Origin: SKVL01 sp051745565
GTDB taxonomy: Bacteria > Patescibacteriota > Minisyncoccia > Phycocordibacterales > CSBR16-193
Reading direction: 5' to 3'
Assembly: GCA_051745565.1 (NCBI GenBank)
Contig: JBNJEF010000005.1
Span: forward strand, 1 to 23,682
DNA: 23,682 bases
Numbering within the stretch: the first letter of the stretch is position 1; each line of letters opens with the position of its first letter. Shown here piece by piece: positions 1-6,970 of this stretch. Made by a program: the position numbers and the translations under genes. The notes beneath the pieces are model-generated. The model was given only the letters and a program-made list of their open reading frames with translations. It ran no database searches and was not told the origin of the DNA.

Positions 1-1335
1 GTGAACCATTTTAGCCACATCACCTTTAGCTTCTTCAGGAGAGATTTTTATCTTCTTAAAAGGCTGAGTTTCCTCAATAAAAGTATCAAGTTGAGATATT
101 TTACTCCAAATGAAGTCGGCTACCTTGTTCATTTCAAAAGAATCAAAATTGGCATGGTATTCTTCTTTTATCTTCGGATCACCGGCCACCTTACTCTCTT
201 CGGGTAAGGGAAAGTAATCAACCTCATACTTATGAGCCATTTTAAGTATCCGACTGAAGGCGTTACCCAAACCGTTAGCCAGATTGGCGTTATATGTATC
301 CTTGAGACGCTCTTCGGTCATATCACCATCTTCAAAAGGATGTAGTTCGCGAATAATGTAATAACGGAGAGCATCAGTGCCGTAACGCTTTATAATATCA
401 ACGGGATCTATAACATTTCCGATGCTTTTGCTCATTTTCTGCCCTCCACTTATAACAAAACCGTTTATAACTATCTGTCTTGAAGGAGGTAATCCGGCAG
501 AGAGAAGCATGGCCTGCCACATAGCCGACTGTTGGCGGAGGTTATCCTTACCGGCATACTGAGTAACCGGCCACCACTTATTGAAATTATCCATATCGTC
601 AGGCCAGTCAATGGCGGATACATAATTCACCAGGGCATCAAACCAAACATACATAGTATGATCGGGATCATCGGGTACAGGAACACCCCATGGCTGTTTT
701 TCCGCCAGTCGAGATATACTGAAATCTTCCAAACCCCTCTCCACGAAAGACCTTATCTCTTTTAACCTGAAATCGGGTACAACGAAATGGGGGTTTTTAG
801 TATAAAGATCCAAAAGAGCTTCCTGATAACGGGAAAAACGGAAAAAGTAATTCTCTTCTTCTATTACTTCCAGGTCTTGGGTGGGGTGATCGGGGCATTT
901 GCCATCCACCAGATCGGAATGAGCTTTTTCCAGTTCACAGCCTACACAGTAATTTACTTTGTAATTCTTCTTGTATATATCCCCTTTATCCAAACATTTC
1001 TTCCAAAATTCTTGGGCGGCTCTTTTGTGTTTCGGGTCGGTGGTACGTATAAAGTTAAATTCCGGCCTCATTCCCAAAAGAGACGTCATTTCACAAAAAG
1101 TCCCGGAGAGACGATCAACGTATTCCTGAGGGTCTTCTCCCTCTTCTTTTGCCTTACGGTATATCTTCAAGCCATGTTCATCCGTGCCGGTGTTAAAAAA
1201 AACGGTATTTCCCAAAAGCTCCCTGTATCTTGCTACAACATCAGCCCGCACGAATTCTACCGCATGCCCCATATGAGGAGGCGCGTTAACATAAGGAAGA
1301 GTGGTGGTTATGTAAAAATGATCCTTTTGAGCCAT
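1..1335 (-). CDS. metG: Methionyl-tRNA synthetase, N-terminal 445 residues (3' end outside window)
   Basis: Class I synthetase charging tRNA-Met with methionine in the cytoplasm. I translated this frame by hand: it is open from an ATG at 1335 to the left edge with no stop. The N-terminus has a HIGH-type HMGH at residues 21-24. A zinc-knuckle-like insertion has CVGC at 130-133 and CPDH at 147-150, with His where a fourth Cys is common. A WFDALVNYVSA segment lies near 231 and KMSKS at 300-304, followed by the start of the helical anticodon-binding domain. The C-terminus is cut off. The segment GKDNLRQQSAMWQAML (about 262-277) has QQ where most MetRS have Phe-His. It starts 13 bases after the stop of the AI-2E-family gene, so co-transcription with it and the M16 peptidase is plausible. 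There is no clear Shine-Dalgarno. A weak ATGACA-17-TACATT promoter-like pair ends 7 nt before the ATG. Confidence 0.96.
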   Translation of the reverse strand, partial: MAQKDHFYITTTLPYVNAPPHMGHAVEFVRADVVARYRELLGNTVFFNTGTDEHGLKIYRKAKEEGEDPQEYVDRLSGTFCEMTSLLGMRPEFNFIRTTDPKHKRAAQEFWKKCLDKGDIYKKNYKVNYCVGCELEKAHSDLVDGKCPDHPTQDLEVIEEENYFFRFSRYQEALLDLYTKNPHFVVPDFRLKEIRSFVERGLEDFSISRLAEKQPWGVPVPDDPDHTMYVWFDALVNYVSAIDWPDDMDNFNKWWPVTQYAGKDNLRQQSAMWQAMLLSAGLPPSRQIVINGFVISGGQKMSKSIGNVIDPVDIIKRYGTDALRYYIIRELHPFEDGDMTEERLKDTYNANLANGLGNAFSRILKMAHKYEVDYFPLPEESKVAGDPKIKEEYHANFDSFEMNKVADFIWSKISQLDTFIEETQPFKKIKISPEEAKGDVAKMVH

Positions 1336-1348
1336 AATGGTCAATGTA

Positions 1349-2470
1349 TCACTTTGACACAGCTTTGTCATTAACGGCCACTTTGGGTTTTGACCTACTT
1401 TGCATGTCGTTTAAGAACTCCATGGCAATGGCGGCAATGGGAACGGAGAGTATTATTCCCAAAAAGCCGGCCAGTTGATAACCGGCAATAAGAGAGATGA
1501 TAACAATAATAGGTGATAGTCCTATTACCTTTCTTATAACAAGAGGATATATGAGCTGGCTTTCAAACTGTTGGATTATCAAGTACACACCACCGACTAC
1601 CATAACAGCGGTAAACCCGGGGTCTAAAAATGTACCACCCGTAGCACCCGCGATAACGAGTGCCGGTATAGCGGCCAAAATGGGACCGAAAACGGGAATA
1701 AGTTCAAAAACGCCGGCCAGGAAGGCCAAGAGCAGAGAATGCTCTATCCCCAGAAGAGTCAGACAGAGATAGACCAGAACCGCTACTATGACGGCTAAAA
1801 TAAGCTGACCTTGCATCCAGTATCCCATTTTCATTTCCGCTCTCTTCCAAAGATCAAGCACGTACCTCTCATGCTTTATGGGGGTTACCATCTTTAAGAA
1901 TTTAGCCACACCATTCTCCTGAACGGAAAGATAAAAAGAAAGAACTATTATAAGTATGAAGTTGAAAACACCTCCGAATAAAGTAAAGAGAGTTCCGACG
2001 AAACCTCCGCCTATGCCGGCCAGAGACCCTTGAATTTCTTCCAGAAGCTTACGAGGAGAAAAATCACCGGCAAGTTCTAAAAATTGAGGAGAGGTCTGCT
2101 CTTCAAGAGAAGGAATTATGTCTTCAAACATCTCAAAGTAATCCGGAAGTACCTTAATAAAGGAAAAGGTTTCCTGAAACAAGGGAACCAGAAGGAAGTA
2201 GAAAGTTGCGGCAAGGCCGAAAAGAAAGCCCGTATAAAGAATTATAACGGCAACCACTCTGGGGATCTTTTTGTCCACGAACCATCTGGCGGCGGGAGAG
2301 ATAGCAGAAGCCAATAAAACCGAGGTAAGTATCACCAATACCAGATCACGAAGAATGTAAGCGGTGAAAAAAAGCAACGCTATTAGAAAGACCCAGACAA
2401 TGGTCTTTGGCGTTATGGACACATAGTAGTGATTATTCTGACCGGTACTCATTACGCTTAATAATATCAC
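1349..2470 (-). CDS. AI-2E family (PerM/YdiK-like) membrane protein
   Basis: Polytopic inner-membrane protein of the AI-2E_transport family. Characterised relatives are linked to autoinducer-2 export or ion/proton exchange; the substrate here cannot be told. At 373 residues it has the usual family length. Hydrophobic pairs lie near residues 25-60 and 78-100, a central soluble region follows, and the C-terminal half is strongly hydrophobic. It has the family-typical GVFELIPVFGPILAAIPA (about 248-265) and a final segment like GFLGIILSVPIAAIAMEF. The longest frame begins at a GTG (2470); an ATG at 2452 (MSTGQNN) is at least as likely. Neither has a strong ribosome-binding site. It lies 36 bases after the M16 peptidase and 13 bases before metG, suggesting one transcript. 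Stop codon is TGA. Confidence 0.9.
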   Translation of the reverse strand: MILLSVMSTGQNNHYYVSITPKTIVWVFLIALLFFTAYILRDLVLVILTSVLLASAISPAARWFVDKKIPRVVAVIILYTGFLFGLAATFYFLLVPLFQETFSFIKVLPDYFEMFEDIIPSLEEQTSPQFLELAGDFSPRKLLEEIQGSLAGIGGGFVGTLFTLFGGVFNFILIIVLSFYLSVQENGVAKFLKMVTPIKHERYVLDLWKRAEMKMGYWMQGQLILAVIVAVLVYLCLTLLGIEHSLLLAFLAGVFELIPVFGPILAAIPALVIAGATGGTFLDPGFTAVMVVGGVYLIIQQFESQLIYPLVIRKVIGLSPIIVIISLIAGYQLAGFLGIILSVPIAAIAMEFLNDMQSRSKPKVAVNDKAVSK

Positions 2471-2506
2471 GCACTATTTCAAACATAAAGAAACCGATCC
2501 ATGCTA

Positions 2507-3775
2507 CTAGAATTGAACCTTTTTCTCCAGGGTCTCTTTTTTGGGATTCTTCCCCACAACAGCAACGGCGAGGTTATCGTTAGTAAATATACTTTTAGCC
2601 AGTTTTTTTATATCCTCCGCCTTTACAGAACGTATTTCTTTAGCCAGTTGATTTGGTGTTCTCTGTTCACCCTTCATTATTTCCTGTTCAACAAAGAATT
2701 CCGCCACTGAATCAGAGCTTTCCAGATCCAAAAAGATCTTTCCTATCAGATACTCCTTGGCCTTTTTTATCTCCTTGTCGGAAACCTCCTCTTCACGTAA
2801 GCGTCTAAGTTCATTCATAACGGCATCAATGCTCTCGCCCATCCTCTTGGGATCCACTCCCATCATCACATTTAAAACTCCGTGCCCACTGTTAAGGTCG
2901 GCGATCGATCTGACATAGTAACAGACACCCATATCTTCACGGAGCTTTTGGAAAAGACGACCGGACATACCTCCGCTTAAAACGGAGTTCATCACCATAA
3001 GAGTCGGGACTCGCTTGTCCGAGGCCTTCATGGCTCTAACCCCAAGATTTATATGTAGTTGGTCCGTATTCTTTTTCTCTATCAGTATACCGGGTCCGTC
3101 AGAAGGATTTTTAACACGAGGCTGGGCCGGAGGTTTGGCGGAAGGTATATCCGAAAAACTTTCTTTGACTTCTTTTTCTACCTTCTTTTGGTCAAAATTA
3201 CCGGCAACCACCACCAAGGTGTTTTGAGCAACGTAGTTCTTTTTTATAAAGTTAACAAAATCGTCTCTGGTTAAAGAACTCACCGTCTCCCTTGTTCCGA
3301 GCGGATGACGACCGGCCGGCTGATCACCATAAGCCGCCTTGTAGAAGAGATCTTGAACGTAAGCTCTCGGAGTATCTTTGTACATATTGATCTCTTCAAT
3401 TATTACCCCTCTTTCCTTTTGTATGTCCTCTTCGTCTATCCTGGCTTTTAGGTAAACATCGGAAACAACGTCAAAAAGAGTTGAGAAATGCTTGGGATGC
3501 CCTTTGGCGTAATAGCCGGTGTACTCCTGTCCGGTAAAAGCATTGGAGTAAGCGCCAACGGAATCCAAAGTTGAACTGACAGCGTAGGGGGTCTTGTATT
3601 TTTCCCCTCCTTTCATAGCCATATGTTCAAGAAAATGAGCCAGACCGTGCTTTCCTTCCGGTTCATTTACAGTACCCGCCTCGGTCATTATCAAAACGGT
3701 AACAGTGGGATGTTCTTTCATCGGCACGGTTAGCAGACGAACGCCATTATCAAGAGTTTTCTTTTTTGAATTCAT
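2507..3775 (-). CDS. M16 family zinc peptidase (processing-peptidase-like)
   Basis: Zinc metallopeptidase of the pitrilysin/mitochondrial processing peptidase family. The inverted zinc motif HxxEH is intact as HFLEH at residues 47-51, and the expected third ligand Glu lies about 76 residues later in ERGVIIEEINMYKDTP (E127 or E128). The 422 residues make one catalytic N-terminal M16 domain plus one C-terminal M16_C-like domain (from about residue 165, 'NYVAQNTLVVVAGNF'). This is the usual short bacterial form, which normally works as a dimer. No signal peptide is visible, so it is probably cytoplasmic. It is the first gene of a likely M16/AI-2E-family/metG transcript. Upstream is AT-rich, with a TATAGT hexamer 15 nt before the ATG that could be a -10 element. 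The substrate cannot be inferred. Confidence 0.93.
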   Translation of the reverse strand: MNSKKKTLDNGVRLLTVPMKEHPTVTVLIMTEAGTVNEPEGKHGLAHFLEHMAMKGGEKYKTPYAVSSTLDSVGAYSNAFTGQEYTGYYAKGHPKHFSTLFDVVSDVYLKARIDEEDIQKERGVIIEEINMYKDTPRAYVQDLFYKAAYGDQPAGRHPLGTRETVSSLTRDDFVNFIKKNYVAQNTLVVVAGNFDQKKVEKEVKESFSDIPSAKPPAQPRVKNPSDGPGILIEKKNTDQLHINLGVRAMKASDKRVPTLMVMNSVLSGGMSGRLFQKLREDMGVCYYVRSIADLNSGHGVLNVMMGVDPKRMGESIDAVMNELRRLREEEVSDKEIKKAKEYLIGKIFLDLESSDSVAEFFVEQEIMKGEQRTPNQLAKEIRSVKAEDIKKLAKSIFTNDNLAVAVVGKNPKKETLEKKVQF

Positions 3776-3850
3776 AAAAATGTTTAATTAACTATAAATA
3801 TCTCTTTTTTGTAAAAAACTTCCGGGTAAGTGTAACAAAAAGAAACCAAA

Positions 3851-3879
3851 AAATAAATGCCGTTTTACGGCATTTATTT
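3851..3879 (-). terminator. Perfect 13-bp hairpin after the GH15-like gene
   Basis: AAATAAATGCCGT (3851-3863), a TTT loop (3864-3866) and ACGGCATTTATTT (3867-3879) form an uninterrupted stem. It sits 26 bases after the stop of the GH15-like gene and upstream of the M16 promoter region. On the minus strand it is followed by TTTTGGTTT, a short U-rich tract, consistent with intrinsic termination. Confidence 0.75.
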
Positions 3880-3904
3880 AAAAACAGGTTTATTAAAATG
3901 TTGG

Positions 3905-4966
3905 TTATATTTCGGTTTCACCGAATCTTTCAGCGTATTCCTTTAGAGCCACTATATAAAGACTCTCCGCCCACCCTAGGGGAGTGTTCTCGTTCGGCTG
4001 ATCGCTGTTGGAGTAATACAGCTCGGGAAGTTTGTTACCATCAGCTTCAAGTTTCTTGGTTTTGTAAATATAGTTTCGAGCTCTTTCTTTATCACCCCAG
4101 CGACTGTATATAATGGATAACCACGGAAATCCCATAACCCATTCCGCTTCTTCACTATAACCGTCTTCATTCTTGTTGTAATAGTAGTCATGCTTGTACC
4201 TTATGATCCCGCTCCTTCTGTCAAACTGGTAATGCAAATTCTCTATAATTTTCTCGGCGGTCTCTCTTTCTATAACATCATAAGGATAGATCAAGCTCAA
4301 GAGAGCCAGATCGCAGAACTTGGTAGTAGATTCACGAGGCATTAAAGAAGAAAGACTTTCTTCACCCTTTTCTATCAAACCTTCAGGGATATTAACAATA
4401 TCCAGCTGTGAGAGTTTTTTAAGCCCCGCTACAACCGCGCCCACGGAAGAAGCGTGCACTTCTTCGTATTCTTCCCAGATCCCGTTATCCGGATCATGCC
4501 AGTATTCTACGGAATTAAGATAATCCACAAGGGCTTGAAGCATTTCTCTGTCTCCGTCCGTTTTTATAATACCTTTTCCTTGAAGTTCAATATCAGCCAG
4601 CTTGAAGATCACCGCCCCAACTGCATCGTTTTGCTTGTTACCCCACTCTTCCCAGAACTCATCAAAGCTCTCGGGGTGGTAGCGAGCGTGTATGTACTGC
4701 CAGCTTTCGTGGGGTTTGTTTTGAGCGGCCCAGGATATTTTCTCTTTATGCTTTTCAAATATGTGCATAATGGCAGTCCAGGTTTGCATAACTATATTCC
4801 AATCACCGGTTGCCTCAAAAGCAAGCACGGCATAGAAGTTATCCCGAAGCCAGGCCTTATCATAACCGGTAGAAACACCTTGAGCCGAGGCCAGGAATAA
4901 TCCGGAAGGGGCTCTTAGATCTATTATGTTCTTTAGATGATCTTGGATCTCTTGTTCAATGTTCAT
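3905..4966 (-). CDS. Glycoside hydrolase family 15-like protein (glucoamylase / phosphorylase kinase alpha fold)
   Basis: Probable (alpha/alpha)6-barrel protein of the GH15 clan, expected to act on alpha-glucosides or a related glycan. Supporting motifs are DKAWLRDNFY (residues 36-45, substrate-binding Arg-Asp loop), GIWEEYEEVHASSVGA (162-177, containing the likely general acid Glu), WVMGFPWLSIIYSRWGD (276-292), and LPELYYSN (313-320, second catalytic Glu in the 'PE' motif), followed by ENTPLGWAESLYIVAL. At 353 residues it lacks the extra N-terminal beta domain of many bacterial glucoamylases. It has no signal peptide, so it is presumably cytoplasmic. It begins 4 bases after the stop of the 151-residue hypothetical gene, implying translational coupling. 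Substrate, and hydrolase versus phosphorylase-kinase-like role, are undetermined. Confidence 0.85.
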   Translation of the reverse strand: MNIEQEIQDHLKNIIDLRAPSGLFLASAQGVSTGYDKAWLRDNFYAVLAFEATGDWNIVMQTWTAIMHIFEKHKEKISWAAQNKPHESWQYIHARYHPESFDEFWEEWGNKQNDAVGAVIFKLADIELQGKGIIKTDGDREMLQALVDYLNSVEYWHDPDNGIWEEYEEVHASSVGAVVAGLKKLSQLDIVNIPEGLIEKGEESLSSLMPRESTTKFCDLALLSLIYPYDVIERETAEKIIENLHYQFDRRSGIIRYKHDYYYNKNEDGYSEEAEWVMGFPWLSIIYSRWGDKERARNYIYKTKKLEADGNKLPELYYSNSDQPNENTPLGWAESLYIVALKEYAERFGETEI

Positions 4967-4970
4967 ATTC

Positions 4971-5426
4971 TTATCTGTTATTTTTCCAATCTTTTTCCGC
5001 TTCTTGTCCTTTCTCCTTAAGATACGGCTTTTGCGCCATAAGAAGAGAGGCCAGTTCCGGAAAATGGCTCTGTATCTCCGCCAACGACCTTAAAAGGCTT
5101 TCTTCCTTTCTTAAAAAGACCTTTAATTTTGACGCCACTTTTTCTTCATAATAGTTATCTTCCTCTCTTACGGACTCAAGTAACTCCTCTCCTTTTATCC
5201 TCTCCCTTTGAGCTACGGCAACCATATAATCCGGGGCATTTTTAATGGCATACCTTTTGGTGGCGACTTTGCTCGGAGGAGAGAAGTCTCCTTCCTTTGC
5301 GGTTTCCTCTTCGGCATTTTTAAATAACTCTTCCACAAGTTCACATATCCTTGAGCAAGCTTCTTTTTCCTTTTTTTCTTTTTCCGAAATATTCTCCGGA
5401 GGTCTTTCCATTGGATTCTTTTCCAT
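4971..5426 (-). CDS. Hypothetical charged protein, 151 residues
   Basis: I do not recognise this family. The protein is very rich in Lys and Glu, has no membrane segment and no Cys pair, and looks largely helical. Residues 1-55 are low-complexity and acidic/basic and contain its only cysteines (ACSRIC). Residues 56-151 look like a two-helix bundle (VAVAQRERIKGEELLESV; then KLKVFLRKEESLLRSLAEIQSHFPELASLL). The frame is accepted as a gene because it fits between glyS (48 bases upstream) and the GH15-like gene (4 bases downstream) on the same strand. It has an ATG and ordinary coding character. TGTAATAAT about 11 nt before the ATG could be a weak promoter. Close coupling suggests a role shared with the GH15-like protein, but no function can be assigned. 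Confidence 0.75.
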   Translation of the reverse strand: MEKNPMERPPENISEKEKKEKEACSRICELVEELFKNAEEETAKEGDFSPPSKVATKRYAIKNAPDYMVAVAQRERIKGEELLESVREEDNYYEEKVASKLKVFLRKEESLLRSLAEIQSHFPELASLLMAQKPYLKEKGQEAEKDWKNNR

Positions 5427-5474
5427 AAAACAAAACTATTATTACATTAATAAGTAAGACTGAAAACAAGTATA

Positions 5475-6848
5475 CTAGGCACCCTCTTTTTCAGAAAGGT
5501 AAGAAGAAAGCTCGGATATCTTTACCCTCTCCTGCGCACCTGTATCTCTATCGCGAACCGTAACGGATTCGTCTTCCAGTGTATCAAAGTCAACAGTTAC
5601 ACACTGCGGAGTGCCTATTTCATCCTGACGACGATACCTTTTTCCTATATTACCGTGATCGTCAAACCACACTCTGCCAATATCTTTTTTCAATTCGGAA
5701 TATATATCTTTGGCCTTTTTAACAAGTTCGGGCTTGTTCTTAAGCAGAGGAAAGACCGCCACACGAACGGGAGCTATTTCCGGCTTTAGGGCCAGATAAG
5801 TGCGCTTCTCCCCGTCCATTTCATCCTCACGATAAGCACTTGTCAAAACAGCCAGTATCAACCTCTCCAAACCGAAAGAGGGTTCTATAACATGGGGAAT
5901 AAATTTCTCTCCCGTATGCTTATCCGTGTATTCCATTGATATTCCGGAATGTTCTTGATGTTTGCTGAGATCGTAATTGGTTCTGTAAGCCAATCCGGTC
6001 AACTCCTTTAATCCAAAGGGGTAGTAGAACTCAAAGTCTATCGTTCTTTTGGAATAATGAGCTCTTCCTTCTTCCGGTATATCATGCTCATAGATCATAT
6101 CCGCCGGAATGCCGACTTTCTCGTAGAAACCTTTAACTTGATCCCTCCAGTAATCGAAGCTTTTCTCCCACTCTTCCTCGCGAATAAAGTACTCTATCTC
6201 CATCTGTTCCAATTCCCTTATACGGAAAATGAAATCGCGAGGTGAGATCTCATTCCTGAAGGCTTTTCCTATCTGGGCCACCCCAAAAGGAATAGAGGGG
6301 TAGAAAGTATCAACAACATTCTTGTAGTTCGCAAAAATACCCTGAGCCGTTTCCGGTCTTAAATAGGAAACGGAGTCTTCCCCACCGGTTGCACCGATAT
6401 GTGTTTTGAACATCAGATTAAATGTCTTAACATCAGATAGAAGGTTTCCTTCCGGGCTTTTAATGTCATTCTTTTTTATATACTCGGTCATCTTCTCAGG
6501 AGGCATACCGTCAGCATCTTCAAGACCGTGATCTTCCAATAGGTTGTCGGCACGGTAACGTTTCTTGGTGACGGTATCTTCAACAATGGGATCAACAAAG
6601 CCACCTACATGACCGCTGGCTTCCCAAACATCTTTACGCATTAAAATAGCGGAGTCCAAACCGTACATATCGTCACGCTCATGAACAAAACTCTTCCACC
6701 ATAGATCGCGAATATTATTCTTCAACTCTACACCCAAGGGACCGTAATCCCACATTCCGGCAACTCCTCCATAGAGCTCTGAGCCTTGAAAAATAAAACC
6801 CCTGCGCTTACAAAGAGAGATCAATGTCTCCATGGGAACTTTAGACAT
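5475..6848 (-). CDS. glyS: Glycyl-tRNA synthetase, dimeric (eukaryote/archaea/Mycoplasma-like) type
   Basis: Class II synthetase charging tRNA-Gly. This is the single-chain alpha2 type, not the bacterial alpha2beta2 GlyQ/GlyS. The N-terminus has RRGFIFQGSELYGGVAGMWDYGPLG (about 15-39, motif 1 region). Motif 2 is GKAFRNEISPRDFIFRIRE (about 194-212) and motif 3 is PSFGLERLILAVL. The C-terminal anticodon-binding domain starts near LKPEIAPVRVAVFPL and contains RRQDEIGTPQCVTVDFDTLED. At 457 residues it matches compact members of the family. It is separated from the upstream 638-residue protein gene by 122 bases containing a promoter-like element and a dyad. The ATG at 6848 lacks a clear Shine-Dalgarno. 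Confidence 0.97.
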   Translation of the reverse strand: MSKVPMETLISLCKRRGFIFQGSELYGGVAGMWDYGPLGVELKNNIRDLWWKSFVHERDDMYGLDSAILMRKDVWEASGHVGGFVDPIVEDTVTKKRYRADNLLEDHGLEDADGMPPEKMTEYIKKNDIKSPEGNLLSDVKTFNLMFKTHIGATGGEDSVSYLRPETAQGIFANYKNVVDTFYPSIPFGVAQIGKAFRNEISPRDFIFRIRELEQMEIEYFIREEEWEKSFDYWRDQVKGFYEKVGIPADMIYEHDIPEEGRAHYSKRTIDFEFYYPFGLKELTGLAYRTNYDLSKHQEHSGISMEYTDKHTGEKFIPHVIEPSFGLERLILAVLTSAYREDEMDGEKRTYLALKPEIAPVRVAVFPLLKNKPELVKKAKDIYSELKKDIGRVWFDDHGNIGKRYRRQDEIGTPQCVTVDFDTLEDESVTVRDRDTGAQERVKISELSSYLSEKEGA

Positions 6849-6861
6849 AAAAATTTTGATT

Positions 6862-6899
6862 AATTCGGTTACTTATTAAAACTTAACCGAATTTTATCA
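6862..6899 (-). promoter_or_regulatory. Dyad overlapping an extended -10 element upstream of glyS
   Basis: AATTCGGTTA (6862-6871) and TAACCGAATT (6884-6893) are perfect 10-base inverted repeats separated by 12 bases. On the minus strand TGATAAAAT (6899-6891) reads as an extended -10 (TG-n-TAAAAT), which would start transcription near 6884. One arm then lies over the -10 and the other in the initially transcribed DNA, which fits an operator better than an RNA hairpin. The alternative is a terminator for the upstream gene: the second arm is followed by AATCAAAATTTTT. The two readings cannot be separated by sequence alone. Confidence 0.45.
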
Positions 6900-6970
6900 C
6901 ATTTTTTCAAAACAGCTAAAACCACCTTCTTGAGTTGAAGTTTATCTCCACCTCTCCCTAAACGGTACCC

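Noticed and set aside
1349..1351. Alternative genetic code with UGA read as glycine
   Set aside because: TGA ends the AI-2E-family gene and the ABC permease gene at the expected family lengths, so it functions as stop.
787..1374. 195-codon plus-strand open frame
   Set aside because: It is antisense to metG, whose minus-strand translation has HIGH, CVGC and KMSKS motifs; the plus frame shows no recognisable domain.
4454..4900. 148-codon plus-strand open frame
   Set aside because: Antisense shadow of the GH15-like gene; no domain, and its hydrophobic look comes from the complement of charged codons.
6849..6970. Possible glycine T-box or riboswitch upstream of glyS
   Set aside because: Only 122 bases and one simple dyad; no specifier loop, no conserved T-box sequence, and the predicted start point leaves too short a leader.
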